Assembly: GCF_000959365.1 (NCBI RefSeq)
Contig: NZ_CP009555.1
Span: 3,720,001 to 3,784,000, forward strand
Origin: Burkholderia oklahomensis C6786
GTDB lineage: Bacteria; Pseudomonadota; Gammaproteobacteria; Burkholderiales; Burkholderiaceae
Reading direction: 5' to 3'
Length of the DNA: 64,000 nt
A program made the position numbers and the translations under genes. Below the pieces are notes generated by a model, which did no database searches, was not told the DNA's origin, and worked only from the letters and a program-made list of their open reading frames with translations. Positions 45,778 to 53,705 of the stretch are shown here, one piece after another (position 1 is the first letter of the stretch; each line of letters starts with the position of its first letter).

Positions 45778-47426
45778 GCCATGAACCCCATGATGAAAAT
45801 CAGACCGGCGAGCAGCGCGCACCCCAACAAGATCAACGGGCGCAGCTTGATCGCGAATTCACAGATCGGCTCGTAACTAAACGAGAGATCGGCACCGAGG
45901 ACCGTGACGTGACGCGGCGGCGGACACACGCCATTCCGCAAACCGACCGAGACGGGCGACAGCGAAACGCTCTTCGAATCGCGGTTCACTGGCACATCGT
46001 TCGCACTGCCGAGGGGCGCGCATCCGGACGCGTCGGGATGCAAGGCGCACACGTCAGGCGGTGGCAACGGTTTGCCGCCACCATCTCCCGGATTCGTACC
46101 GTTGCCGGGATTCGTACCGTTGCCGGGATTCGTACCGTTGCCGGGATTCGTGCCGGTGCCGGGATTCGTACCGGTGCCGGGATTCGTGCCGGTGCCGGGA
46201 TTCGTACCGGTGCCGGGATTCGTACCGGTGCCGGGATGCGTGCCGGTGCCGGGGTTCGCGCCAGTGCCGGGATTCGTGCCGGTGCCGGGCTCCGTACCAG
46301 TGCCGGGGTTCGTGCCGGTGCCGGGGCTTGTGCCCGTTCCGGGATTGCCGTTCGGCATCGGAAGTCTTGTCGACCCGCCGCCCGGACTCACTGATGCGAA
46401 CTCGTCCACACTCGGCACCCACTGGGGATTGCGCCGATTCCAGTCGGTCACGTCGTCCGCCGTGATCGGATAGGTCGGATCGTATGGCACGCCTTGATAA
46501 CCGGGCTGAGTGCTCGCCTGCTGCCACAATGCATTAGCGAGCGCAGCCACAATCGCCGGATTGATCGGCTTGGAACGATCCGAATCCGGCATTAACTTCA
46601 AAGCGTCCGTTACTGGTAGTGAGCGCCCCTGCTCACGATAGTTTGGCTCGCGCCCGCACTTCGGATACATATCGCTGAGGAAAGCAGTGAGTCGATTTCC
46701 ATACGCAATGACATCCGTCGGCATCTTCCTCACGTCGAGCACAAAGAAATTGGTGACATTGCCGCGACGAGCCCCGTATTGCTTGGGATCGGGCCAGCAA
46801 ATTGCGCCGGCCGAGTTACCCGTACAAGCGTAAAAAAACTGGACAAAGCCATCCGTCGGGCAAGGCGCGTTAGCCGTATCCGTCGCCTTAGCCACCTCCT
46901 CAATCGTAAGCGACGGTTTGCTTGGAAAGACCCAGCGAATCAAGCCATCGAGCGCAATCTGTACTGACGTGCCAACTACAGCACCAATCGCAGAGCACGC
47001 GGCCACACCGAGAAAACCGCTTCCCACCGAACAAGTAGCTACCGCGAGCCCGCCCGCGATCGTGCCACCCACACTGGTAATCGTGTTGATATGTGCAATC
47101 GTCGCCTCAGCCACCGCGTCCAACGCGCTATGCCCCCGCTTCGCTTCGGTCGCGGCAATCACGCCCGCCAGCTGCATCGAAGAACGCGATTCGGTAGCGA
47201 CGGTTACGCGATCGAGCGGCGACGTAGCGTCGGTCGCCTCAACCACACGATCGAGCGGTCCCGCAGGTTTAGCAATCGTTCCCGGCTCCACCACCACATT
47301 TCCATGCGGATCGAAATGCACTCGTGCAGGCGCAGGTGCCGGTGCGGGGCTCGGCGGCGCACCCGCTGATGCTGTCGCAAACGACGCAATCAGCAACGCC
47401 ACAATGAGAAGGTGAGCAAGCCTCAT
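45774..47426 (-). CDS. pIII-like attachment protein (TspB-like)
   Basis: A 550-aa virion tip protein expected to bind the host pilus and Tol system. It has a signal peptide (residues 1-22), N-terminal domains with several Cys, a long low-complexity linker of NPGTGT hexapeptides (about residues 365-445), and a C-terminal domain ending in a membrane anchor (LILLGCALLAGLIFIMGF, about 529-548). The linker parallels the glycine-rich linkers of Ff pIII. The sequence also resembles the Neisseria TspB family encoded by filamentous prophages. Its start overlaps the stop of the 24-aa peptide gene. Confidence 0.88.
   Translation of the reverse strand: MRLAHLLIVALLIASFATASAGAPPSPAPAPAPARVHFDPHGNVVVEPGTIAKPAGPLDRVVEATDATSPLDRVTVATESRSSMQLAGVIAATEAKRGHSALDAVAEATIAHINTITSVGGTIAGGLAVATCSVGSGFLGVAACSAIGAVVGTSVQIALDGLIRWVFPSKPSLTIEEVAKATDTANAPCPTDGFVQFFYACTGNSAGAICWPDPKQYGARRGNVTNFFVLDVRKMPTDVIAYGNRLTAFLSDMYPKCGREPNYREQGRSLPVTDALKLMPDSDRSKPINPAIVAALANALWQQASTQPGYQGVPYDPTYPITADDVTDWNRRNPQWVPSVDEFASVSPGGGSTRLPMPNGNPGTGTSPGTGTNPGTGTEPGTGTNPGTGANPGTGTHPGTGTNPGTGTNPGTGTNPGTGTNPGTGTNPGNGTNPGNGTNPGNGTNPGDGGGKPLPPPDVCALHPDASGCAPLGSANDVPVNRDSKSVSLSPVSVGLRNGVCPPPRHVTVLGADLSFSYEPICEFAIKLRPLILLGCALLAGLIFIMGFMA
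46085..46340 (-). repeat. 18-bp tandem repeat in the pIII linker
   Basis: About 14 copies of an 18-bp unit encoding NPGTGT/NPGNGT, with third-position and Thr/Asn variation. It can shrink or grow in frame, changing the reach of the attachment domain. Confidence 0.9.
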
Positions 47427-47497
47427 GACAGCACAATCAATCCGGCCGTATAGATGGTCACGACGACCACCCCGAACTCAATGCAGAACCAAAGCAT
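47423..47497 (-). CDS. 24-aa membrane peptide (pVII/pIX-like)
   Basis: A very short gene encoding MLWFCIEFGVVVVTIYTAGL plus four residues. GGAGAG lies 6 bases upstream of the ATG, inside the end of the preceding gene, and the TGA overlaps the ATG of the pIII-like gene. Length, a single hydrophobic helix and position between coat and pIII genes match the tiny end-cap proteins pVII and pIX of Ff phages. It was found by reading the gap between annotated frames. Confidence 0.75.
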   Translation of the reverse strand: MLWFCIEFGVVVVTIYTAGLIVLS

Positions 47498-47499
47498 GA

Positions 47500-47823
47500 T
47501 CAACTCTCCGATGCCGAATCCACGAAGCGCCGCAATGCGCGCATGCCGAACGCGATCGCCAACACCAGAAACACCGCGCTACCAACGGCCATACCTGCCT
47601 CAATACCGCCGGAAATCGGCGCATCGCTCGTCGCCCCTTCGTTGACAAGCGTCAGGTGTGTAACCTGCTGCACCCCGGCCGAGCCATCCGACAACGTGCA
47701 CGGCACTTGCACACCGACAGCGGCCGAAGCAGGCGCAGCGCCGCACACGACCACATCGATTCCCTGCGCTGCGTGCGCGCCCAAGGCGACGCCAATCAGC
47801 GCGACACACAGCAAGCGTTTCAT
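47500..47823 (-). CDS. Minor coat candidate with signal peptide
   Basis: A 107-aa protein with a signal peptide (cleavage after AHA, about residue 18), an exported loop with two Cys (VVCGAA, VPCTLS), and a C-terminal transmembrane helix (about 75-95) ending in a basic tail (MRALRRF). It follows the major coat gene across a terminator. The layout resembles a coat-like or pIX-region protein of Ralstonia/Xanthomonas filamentous phages; the precise role is unknown. Confidence 0.7.
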   Translation of the reverse strand: MKRLLCVALIGVALGAHAAQGIDVVVCGAAPASAAVGVQVPCTLSDGSAGVQQVTHLTLVNEGATSDAPISGGIEAGMAVGSAVFLVLAIAFGMRALRRFVDSASES

Positions 47824-47837
47824 TCGATCCGTTCCAT

Positions 47838-47875
47838 GAAAAAGCCCCCGGCGCGCCGAGGCATACCGGGGGCTA
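47838..47875 (-). terminator. Intrinsic terminator after the major coat gene
   Basis: Read on the minus strand, AGCCCCCGG pairs with CCGGGGGCT and is followed by TTTTT. Its position directly after pVIII matches the central terminator of Ff phages, which separates highly expressed early/coat genes from the assembly genes. Confidence 0.85.
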
Positions 47876-47889
47876 TGCGCGTCACACGA

Positions 47890-48096
47890 TCAACGACCGA
47901 TGAAGCCCTTGATCACGCGGTAGCCGTACGTCACTGCCGCGAGCGCGAGCACCGCACCGCCGACGAGCGCGACGCTCGGCCCGATACTCTTGATCGAATC
48001 CACGACGACCGACACGTCCATCGCCGGCATACCCGCGTCCGCCGCGAACGCACCCACGCTCGCGAAGCTCAGTGCTGCTGCAATCATCTTTTTCAT
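47890..48096 (-). CDS. Major coat protein (pVIII-like)
   Basis: A 68-aa precursor. The signal peptide MKKMIAAALSFASVGAFA is followed by a mature protein of about 50 residues with an acidic/amphipathic N-terminus (DAGMPAMDVSVVVDSI), a hydrophobic helix (VALVGGAVLALAAVTYG) and a basic end (YRVIKGFIGR) that would contact the packaged DNA. This is the classical pVIII layout. GAGAG lies upstream of ATG 48096; a longer frame opens at 48171. Confidence 0.92.
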   Translation of the reverse strand: MKKMIAAALSFASVGAFAADAGMPAMDVSVVVDSIKSIGPSVALVGGAVLALAAVTYGYRVIKGFIGR

Positions 48097-48177
48097 ATCT
48101 GTTCTCTCAGGTTCTAGCCCGGATGTAGACGGCCGTTCTAGTGGGCCAGCTTCGAACGACCGATAGCCCATGACGGG

Positions 48178-48480
48178 TTATGCGGTAGCGTTCGCCGCCG
48201 GTTTCGCAGTCGGCCGGCCGAACGGAACGAGCGAGACGATGCGCGGTTCCAGCTTGCCCTCCATCGACTGCTGAAGCGCGAACTCTGCGAGGTAATCGCC
48301 GGGTTGCGAATCTTTCAACGCGTTCGGCAGGTTGATCGTTCCGACGAGGATTTGCTTTCCTTCGCTGGTTTCCTGTTCGAGCACGCATTGCGCCGTATGG
48401 ATTTCCCACGGCTGATTGGTTCGCTTCGAAATGCCGCCGCGCGGGACCACTTGCAGAATCGTCAACTTTTGCTCTGCCAT
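48178..48480 (-). CDS. Phage ssDNA-binding protein (pV-like)
   Basis: A 100-aa protein (KLTILQVVPRGGISKRTNQPW at the N-terminus, then beta-rich sequence with QILVGTINLPNAL). Size, beta character and position just upstream of the coat gene match gene V-type proteins that coat viral single strands and stop complementary-strand synthesis. AAGGAACGAAG precedes the ATG. Assignment rests on synteny more than on a diagnostic motif. Confidence 0.75.
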   Translation of the reverse strand: MAEQKLTILQVVPRGGISKRTNQPWEIHTAQCVLEQETSEGKQILVGTINLPNALKDSQPGDYLAEFALQQSMEGKLEPRIVSLVPFGRPTAKPAANATA

Positions 48481-48650
48481 CTTCGTTCCTTGGTTTAGGA
48501 CTGCTATTCACATTGAACGGAGTCACTTGGACTCCGCATGCATGCGCGACGAACGCGCTAATCGAAAAAGGTGGACGCTAGGTCAGCCGTCCACGAACCG
48601 CCACGCTATCCGAGGGCCGAAATGGCGCGGCGTACCACAGGGGAATCGCT

Positions 48651-48794
48651 TTAACGGTTCCGGCGACTCAATCGGCCCCAGACACGCCGAATGAAGCCGT
48701 CGAGAATGCGCTCCAACTGGATAGCGAGCACTGTCGACGATACGGACGCCAGCAAAACGCAGAACACGAGGCGATAAGGGTAGATTTCGCTCAA
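48651..48794 (-). CDS. Small membrane protein (47 aa)
   Basis: Starting at TTG 48794, with GGGGG and an AAG just upstream, the frame encodes 47 residues: a short N-terminus (SEIYPYR), one hydrophobic helix (LVFCVLLASVSSTVLAI) and a basic tail (RRVWGRLSRRNR). It lies in the early region between two other small genes. The helix followed by a positive tail resembles small filamentous phage membrane proteins. The start codon is uncertain. Confidence 0.5.
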   Translation of the reverse strand: MSEIYPYRLVFCVLLASVSSTVLAIQLERILDGFIRRVWGRLSRRNR

Positions 48795-48802
48795 CTTGCC
48801 CC

Positions 48803-49006
48803 CTACGCCATGCGAGCGATAGCGCCTGACGGCGCACCGACTTGAACGGAAATCAACGTGAGGGACTCGGCGCGGCGACCACGGCGCGACAGCTCCGAGC
48901 GGGCCTTTCCCCGCGCACTTTCGGCATTGCGGGCAGTGACAGCGACAACGGCAACGCGGTTGTTACCGCATTGCGTGTAGGCATGGACTTGGTATCTCGG
49001 CACCAC
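48803..49006 (-). CDS. Small early prophage protein
   Basis: A 67-aa basic protein starting at GTG 49006, with GGGGGTAG upstream. The sequence (YQVHAYTQCGNNRVAVVAVTARNAESARGKARSELSRRG) has a strand-helix-strand appearance seen in small early proteins of Burkholderia/Ralstonia filamentous phages. It is the first gene of the minus-strand operon and faces the divergent repressor, so it would be the first target of repression. No function was recognised. Confidence 0.55.
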   Translation of the reverse strand: MVPRYQVHAYTQCGNNRVAVVAVTARNAESARGKARSELSRRGRRAESLTLISVQVGAPSGAIARMA

Positions 49007-49084
49007 CTACCCCCGTTTGGTTGTGATATGGCCCCGTCAGCGCAGGGTTTACCTTTCGGCGTCACCTGATACACTGAGCGCATC

Positions 49085-49131
49085 TGCAAGACAGATATCT
49101 GTTGTGCAGATGATAATCTGTCATACAGATT
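49085..49131. promoter_or_regulatory. Phage operator region between early operon and repressor
   Basis: Two palindromes sharing the ACAGAT/ATCTGT half: a perfect 12-mer ACAGATATCTGT (49091-49102), and AATCTGT-n3-ACAGATT (49115-49131). A further TCTGC/GCAGA pair (49084 and 49106) lies in the same AT-rich block. They sit between the first early gene and the divergent HTH gene and look like repressor operators over back-to-back promoters. Confidence 0.7.
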
Positions 49132-49158
49132 AGTCAAGCACTTTTCGGAGATGGCACC

Positions 49159-49536
49159 GTGAAATCGATTCAGTACCTCGACAAGCTGCGTGAAACCCAA
49201 GCCCTAAAAACTGACACTGCCCTTGCGGAATTTTTGGGACTGAAGCAGAACACGATTAGCCAATACAGACACGGCAAAGCGTTCATGAGCAACGACGTTT
49301 GTCTAAAGGTGGCTGCCGGCTTGGGAATGGACAATCCATTGCTCATCATTATGGCCGCCGACATGGACCGCGCCGAAAAGGCGGGGCAGCAATCGCTGTG
49401 GGAAATTTTTTTGCCGAAGATGGCGGGGCTTAGTGCCGCACTTGCGATAGGTGTCTTCACAAATTTTGTGACGCCCTCGCCCGCTCAAGCCGCGCCTCAT
49501 CAAGAAAATGGGGTCACAGCGATTGATATTATGTAA
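49159..49536 (+). CDS. HTH repressor-like protein with attachment site at its 3' end
   Basis: A 125-aa protein with an N-terminal helix-turn-helix (TALAEFLGLKQNTISQYRHGK, in part; residues 20-40) of the DUF3693 type found in phages, and a hydrophobic segment at about 83-103. It is the only plus-strand gene of the prophage and has palindromes upstream, so it is the best candidate for the immunity repressor. The last codons (ATT GAT ATT ATG TAA) form the centre and XerD arm of the right attachment site. The TAA comes from the chromosomal arm; in the excised circle the phage arm (TCA) would let translation run 28 codons further, to 39396-39398. Confidence 0.8.
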   Translation: MKSIQYLDKLRETQALKTDTALAEFLGLKQNTISQYRHGKAFMSNDVCLKVAAGLGMDNPLLIIMAADMDRAEKAGQQSLWEIFLPKMAGLSAALAIGVFTNFVTPSPAQAAPHQENGVTAIDIM

Positions 49537-49539
49537 AAT
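49512..49539 (+). other. dif-like site, right prophage junction (attR)
   Basis: This site has the same TTGATA centre as the left junction and a XerD arm TTATGTAAAAT, which differs from the left arm at one base. The XerC arm GGTCACAGCGA is unlike the left one and is inferred to be the phage's own, degenerate arm. Recombining the two junctions predicts an empty chromosomal site with the left XerC arm and this XerD arm. Confidence 0.8.
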
Positions 49540-49732
49540 AAAAGATGCCGGGAAATAGCGTGGCATTCCCACCCGAGGTCGCCCGTATCTCGGTCGCCGC
49601 CTCAACCGGTTTCCCCCAACGACCGAGTACTGTTGGGCCTTGCCGACGGCTGACGCGCCGGCGTTTCTGTCCGACGGATTTTCGCCGTCGATCGGGCGCC
49701 CGCCGCGCCCGCATCCGGCGCGGCGCCGCCGC

Positions 49733-49924
49733 TCAATGCGCCCGCTTGCGCAGCAGCGTCTCCCTCACGCGCTTCGCGACGAGAACGGCCAGATAATCGC
49801 GTATCCGCGCACCTTCGCTGTATTCGGCCAGCGTTTCTTCGTATAGCCGGGATACCGCCTCGGCGGGCGTGTGGGTTTCGGACGCGATCGCCTGGACGAT
49901 CTCGTCGACGCGATTCTGGACCAT
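49733..49924 (-). CDS. DUF3562 domain protein
   Basis: A 63-aa protein (VDEIVQAIASETHTPAEAVS, then a helix ending YLAVLVAKRVRETLLRKR). It matches the small DUF3562 family common in Burkholderia, function unknown. The open frame continues upstream to 50710 but only as a shadow of the acyl-CoA synthetase gene. GCGGAGAG is found upstream of the ATG at 49924. Confidence 0.75.
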   Translation of the reverse strand: MVQNRVDEIVQAIASETHTPAEAVSRLYEETLAEYSEGARIRDYLAVLVAKRVRETLLRKRAH

Positions 49925-50282
49925 GTTTGCTCTCCGCTGGAATGGGAAACGGACAAAACGGCTTGCGCGCGGACGCCTATTGAATGACGCCAAAAGCGCC
50001 GATGCAAATTGAATCCCTCTATGAACGTTTTGCTCTCGCGACCCCATCTCTATTCGGACAAATTCGGATACGACCGGATCGGAATGACGCGCCGCGGCTG
50101 CGATGCCCCGTGGAGGGTCGGATGCCGGTTGCCGGCGCTTCGGGGCGCGGCACGTTACACTCTCGTCGCATTCGCGACGTTGCGCCCCGGCGTCGCCAGA
50201 ACGAACCGCCGCCGCGCGCAAAACGGCCCGCGCGCGGTTCGCATCCTTTACTCGACTTTCGCAGTCCGACAGGAGTTCATCC
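49925..50282. other. Gene-free stretch
   Basis: These 358 bp separate the divergent DUF3562 and acyl-CoA synthetase genes and should hold their promoters. Nothing further was recognised. Confidence 0.4.
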
Positions 50283-52253
50283 ATGGCGGTTCGCGACATC
50301 CACGATATCGAGCAGATCGAGCGCGTGCCGCTCCACGCGCGCGCGCTGCCCGCCAACACGCTGCAGATCTTCGACGAGCGCGCGGCCAAGACGCCCGACG
50401 CGCCCGCCCTCACCTTCTTTCTCGACGCCGACCGGCACGAGCGGTCGCACACGTGGACCTTCGCCGAGCTGCGCGCCGACATCGTCAGGACCACGAACGT
50501 GCTCGCGAGTCTCGGCATCGGCGCGGGCGACGTCGCCGCGTTCGTGCTGCCGAATCTGCCCGAAACGCATTTCGCGATCTGGGGCGGCGAGGCGGCCGGC
50601 ATCGCGATGGCGATCAATCCCCTCCTCGACGGCGCGCAGATCGCCGAGCTCGTCGACGCGGCGCGCGCGAAGGTGCTGCTCTGCGTCGCGCCGACGCCCG
50701 GCGTCGACATCTGGCCTAAGCTCGCGCCGCATCTCGACGCGATGCCGACCGTCGAGACCGTCGTGTGGGTCGACCTGCGGCCTTACGTGTCGCTGCCGAA
50801 GCGCGCGGCGCTCGCGTGGATCGAACGCCGCGAGAAGGCGCGCGCGCACGGCACGCGGGTCCGGATCGTCAATCTGCATGCCGAAATGCGTCGGCAGCCG
50901 GGCGACCGGCTGATCAAGCCGCGCACGATCGCGCCCGACGAACCGTCGTCGTACTTCTGCACGGGCGGCACGACGGGGCGCCCGAAGATCGCGGTGCGCA
51001 CGCACGGCTGCGAGGTGTTCGACGTGTGGTCGGCGAGCGAGACGCAGGTGCGCGACGGCGACGACGCGCGGACGGTCTTCTGCGGGCTGCCGCTCTTTCA
51101 CGTGAACGGCCAGCTCGTGACGGGCCTGATGGCGTGGCTGCGCGGCCATCACGTCGTGCTCGGCACGCCGCAAGGCTATCGCGGCAAGAACGTGATCGCG
51201 CGGTTCTGGGAGATCGTCGAGGCGTACCGGATCAACGCGTTCTCCGGCGTGCCGACGCTGTACGCGGCGCTCTTGCAGCAGCCGGTCGGCCGGCACGACA
51301 TCGGCTCGCTCGAATACGCGGCATGCGGCGCGGCGCCGATGCCCGTCGAGCTCGCGCGCAGCTTCGAGCGGACGACCGGCGTGAAGATCGTCGAAGGCTA
51401 CGGGCTCACCGAGAGTGCATGCGTCGCGTCGCTGAATCCGCTCGACGGCGAGCGGCGCATCGGCTCGATCGGCCTGCGCCTGCCGTATCAGCGGATGCGC
51501 GCGGTGATCGTCGACGACACGGGCCGCTACGTGCGCGACGCGCTCGTCGACGAGGTCGGGCTGATCACGCTGTCCGGGCCGAACGTGTTTCGCGGCTATC
51601 TCGATCCGGCGCACGAGCGCGGACTGTGGATCGACGTCGCGGGCGAACGCTGGCTGAACACGGGCGATCTCGGCCGCCGCGACGCGGACGGCTATTTCTG
51701 GCTCGTCGGCCGCAAGAAGGAGCTGATCATTCGCGGCGGGCACAACATCGATCCGCGCGTCATCGAGGACGCGCTCGTCGCGCACCCGGCCGTCGCGCTC
51801 GCGGCGGCGATCGGCCGGCCGGACGCGCACGCGGGCGAGCTGCCCGTCGCCTATGTGCAACTGAAGGCCGGCGCGAGCGCCGACGAAGACGCGCTGCTCG
51901 CGTTCGCCGCGGGCGCGATCCCCGAGCGCGCGGCGGTGCCGAAGCACGTGCGGATCCTCGACGCCGTGCCGACCACCGCGGTCGGCAAGATCTTCAAGCC
52001 GGAGCTGCAGCGGCGCGAGATCGCGGACGTCGTCGCCGCGTGCGCGCGCGACGCGCAGGCCGCGCTCGAGCGGGTCGACGTCGTGCAGGACGCGCGGCGC
52101 GGGCTCGTCGCGAAGGTCGCCGTGCGCGGACCGCGCGACGCGCTCGCCGAGCGGCTCTCCCGCCATGCGTTTGCGGTCGATTGGGTCGAACGGGGCGAGC
52201 GCGCCGGCGACGACGCGCTCGCCGCAGCCGCCGAGCGCCATCGCACGTCATGA
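50283..52253 (+). CDS. AMP-binding acyl-CoA synthetase
   Basis: A 656-aa ANL-family enzyme that activates a carboxylic acid as acyl-adenylate and passes it to CoA. Motifs are YFCTGGTTGRPKIA (about 224-237), GYGLTESA (about 373), GDLGRRDADGYFWLVGRKKE (about 460-480) and the C-terminal Lys569 (TAVGKIFKPE). About 80 residues beyond the usual end form an extra C-terminal tail with a small alpha-beta pattern. AGGAG precedes ATG 50283. An exporter gene follows 54 bp later on the same strand. The acid substrate is unknown. Confidence 0.92.
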   Translation: MAVRDIHDIEQIERVPLHARALPANTLQIFDERAAKTPDAPALTFFLDADRHERSHTWTFAELRADIVRTTNVLASLGIGAGDVAAFVLPNLPETHFAIWGGEAAGIAMAINPLLDGAQIAELVDAARAKVLLCVAPTPGVDIWPKLAPHLDAMPTVETVVWVDLRPYVSLPKRAALAWIERREKARAHGTRVRIVNLHAEMRRQPGDRLIKPRTIAPDEPSSYFCTGGTTGRPKIAVRTHGCEVFDVWSASETQVRDGDDARTVFCGLPLFHVNGQLVTGLMAWLRGHHVVLGTPQGYRGKNVIARFWEIVEAYRINAFSGVPTLYAALLQQPVGRHDIGSLEYAACGAAPMPVELARSFERTTGVKIVEGYGLTESACVASLNPLDGERRIGSIGLRLPYQRMRAVIVDDTGRYVRDALVDEVGLITLSGPNVFRGYLDPAHERGLWIDVAGERWLNTGDLGRRDADGYFWLVGRKKELIIRGGHNIDPRVIEDALVAHPAVALAAAIGRPDAHAGELPVAYVQLKAGASADEDALLAFAAGAIPERAAVPKHVRILDAVPTTAVGKIFKPELQRREIADVVAACARDAQAALERVDVVQDARRGLVAKVAVRGPRDALAERLSRHAFAVDWVERGERAGDDALAAAAERHRTS

Positions 52254-52307
52254 CCGCCGTCCTTTTCCTCGTCCGTCCCGTCGTCCGTCCGTCATGCCCG
52301 CCGAATC

Positions 52308-53705
52308 TTGAAGCGTTCCGATAATTTCCGCGTGACGGCGGCCGTCGTCGCGAGCGCGCTCTTCATGCAGAACCTCGACAGCACGGTCGTCGCGACCGCG
52401 CTGCCGAGCATGGCGCGCGACCTCCACGTGAACGTCGTGTTCCTGAGCAGCGCGATCACGTCGTATCTCGTCGCGCTGACCGTGTTCATCCCGGTCAGCG
52501 GCTGGATCGCGGACCGTTTCGGCGCGAAGCGCATATTCATCGCGGCGATCGCGATCTTCACGGCGGCGTCGATGATGTGCGCGGCGGCGAATGGGCTTGC
52601 GGCGCTGATCGCCGCGCGCATCCTGCAAGGCGCGGGCGGTGCGCTGATGGTGCCCGTCGGCCGCCTGATCCTCTACCGGGGCGTGTCGCGCAGCGAGATG
52701 CTCGCCGCGACCACCTGGCTCACGATGCCGGCGCTCGTCGGCCCGCTGCTCGGGCCGCCGCTCGGCGGCTTCCTGACGGACGCGCTGTCGTGGCGCGCGG
52801 TGTTCTGGATCAACGCTCCGGTCGGCATCGCCGGCATCGCGCTCGCGGCGCGGCTCATTCCCGCGTCGGCGGGCGAGCGGCGCGCGCCGCCCGATCTCGT
52901 GGGCATGCTGCTCGTCGGCGCGGCGCTCGCCGCGCTGATGCTCGGCGTCGAGACGGCGGGCCGCGGCGTGCTGCCCGCCGGCGGGCCGGCGCTCGGCATC
53001 GGCGCGGGCATCGTGCTCGGCGCGCTCGCGATCCGTCATTGCCGGCGCGTCGAGCATCCGGCCGTCGACCTGTCGCTGCTCAGGATTCCGACCTTTCATG
53101 CGGCGACGGTCGCGGGCAGCCTGTTTCGCGCGGGCGCCGGCGCGCTGCCGTTTCTCGTGCCGCTCACGCTGCAGGTCGGCTTCGGCGCGAGCGCGTCGAA
53201 AAGCGGCGTCATCACGCTCGCGAGCGCGCTCGGCTCGCTCGTGATGCGGCCGATGACGCATGCGGCGCTGCATCGCACGTCGATGCGCACGGTGCTGATC
53301 GCGGGCAGCGTGTCGTTCGCGGCGGTGCTCGTCGCGTGCGCGACGCTGTCGGCCGCGTGGCCGGACGCGGCGGTGTTCGCGCTCTTGCTCGTCGGCGGTC
53401 TGTCGCGTTCGCTCAGCTTCGCGTCGATGGGCGCGCTCGTGTTCTCCGACGTGCCGAGCGACCGGCTGTCGGCGGCGACGTCGTTCCAGGGAACCGCGCA
53501 GCAGTTGATGAGGGCAGTCGGCGTCGCCGTCGCGGCGAGCGCGCTGCATCTGACGATGCTGATCGGCGGGCGCGGGCGCGCGAGCCAGATGGATTTCGCG
53601 TGCGCGTTCGTCGCGATCGCGCTCGTCGTGCTCGCATCGGTGCCGATGTTCGCGGCGCTGCCGGCCGATGCCGGCGAAGGGCTCGCCGGGCGGGCGCGCG
53701 AGTGA
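52308..53705 (+). CDS. DHA2-type MFS exporter
   Basis: A 465-aa multidrug-type major facilitator with about 14 hydrophobic segments. Family motifs are LDSTVVATALPSMARDL (motif D1), GWIADRFGAKR (motif A), LQGAGGALMVPVGRLIL (motif B) and GPLLGPPLGGFL (motif C), the hallmarks of drug:H+ antiporters. Translation likely begins at TTG 52308; no strong ribosome site is visible. It probably forms an operon with the acyl-CoA synthetase. Confidence 0.92.
   Translation: MKRSDNFRVTAAVVASALFMQNLDSTVVATALPSMARDLHVNVVFLSSAITSYLVALTVFIPVSGWIADRFGAKRIFIAAIAIFTAASMMCAAANGLAALIAARILQGAGGALMVPVGRLILYRGVSRSEMLAATTWLTMPALVGPLLGPPLGGFLTDALSWRAVFWINAPVGIAGIALAARLIPASAGERRAPPDLVGMLLVGAALAALMLGVETAGRGVLPAGGPALGIGAGIVLGALAIRHCRRVEHPAVDLSLLRIPTFHAATVAGSLFRAGAGALPFLVPLTLQVGFGASASKSGVITLASALGSLVMRPMTHAALHRTSMRTVLIAGSVSFAAVLVACATLSAAWPDAAVFALLLVGGLSRSLSFASMGALVFSDVPSDRLSAATSFQGTAQQLMRAVGVAVAASALHLTMLIGGRGRASQMDFACAFVAIALVVLASVPMFAALPADAGEGLAGRARE

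Larger units (their letters stand above)
39301..49522. mobile_element. Filamentous prophage (Ff/CTX-type, XerCD-integrated)
   Basis: About 10.2 kb lies between two dif-like sites. All genes but one are on the minus strand, in the order early genes, ssDNA-binding protein, coat, minor coats, pIII, pVI, Zot/pI, secretin, replication, then cargo. A repressor-like gene is divergent at the right end. There is no integrase, as expected for phages that use host XerC/XerD. The presence of both Zot and its own secretin suggests an autonomous phage, not a satellite. Composition is less extreme in GC than the flanks in several places (43.1, 49.1 kb). Confidence 0.9.

Noticed and set aside
46085..46340. 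Possible CRISPR array
   Set aside because: The 18-bp units are directly adjacent without spacers and are in frame within the pIII-like gene, so they are a coding repeat.
49925..50710. Extension of the DUF3562 frame to 325 aa
   Set aside because: The extra part is antisense to the acyl-CoA synthetase and Ser/Arg-rich; the 63-aa form with its own ribosome site matches the family.
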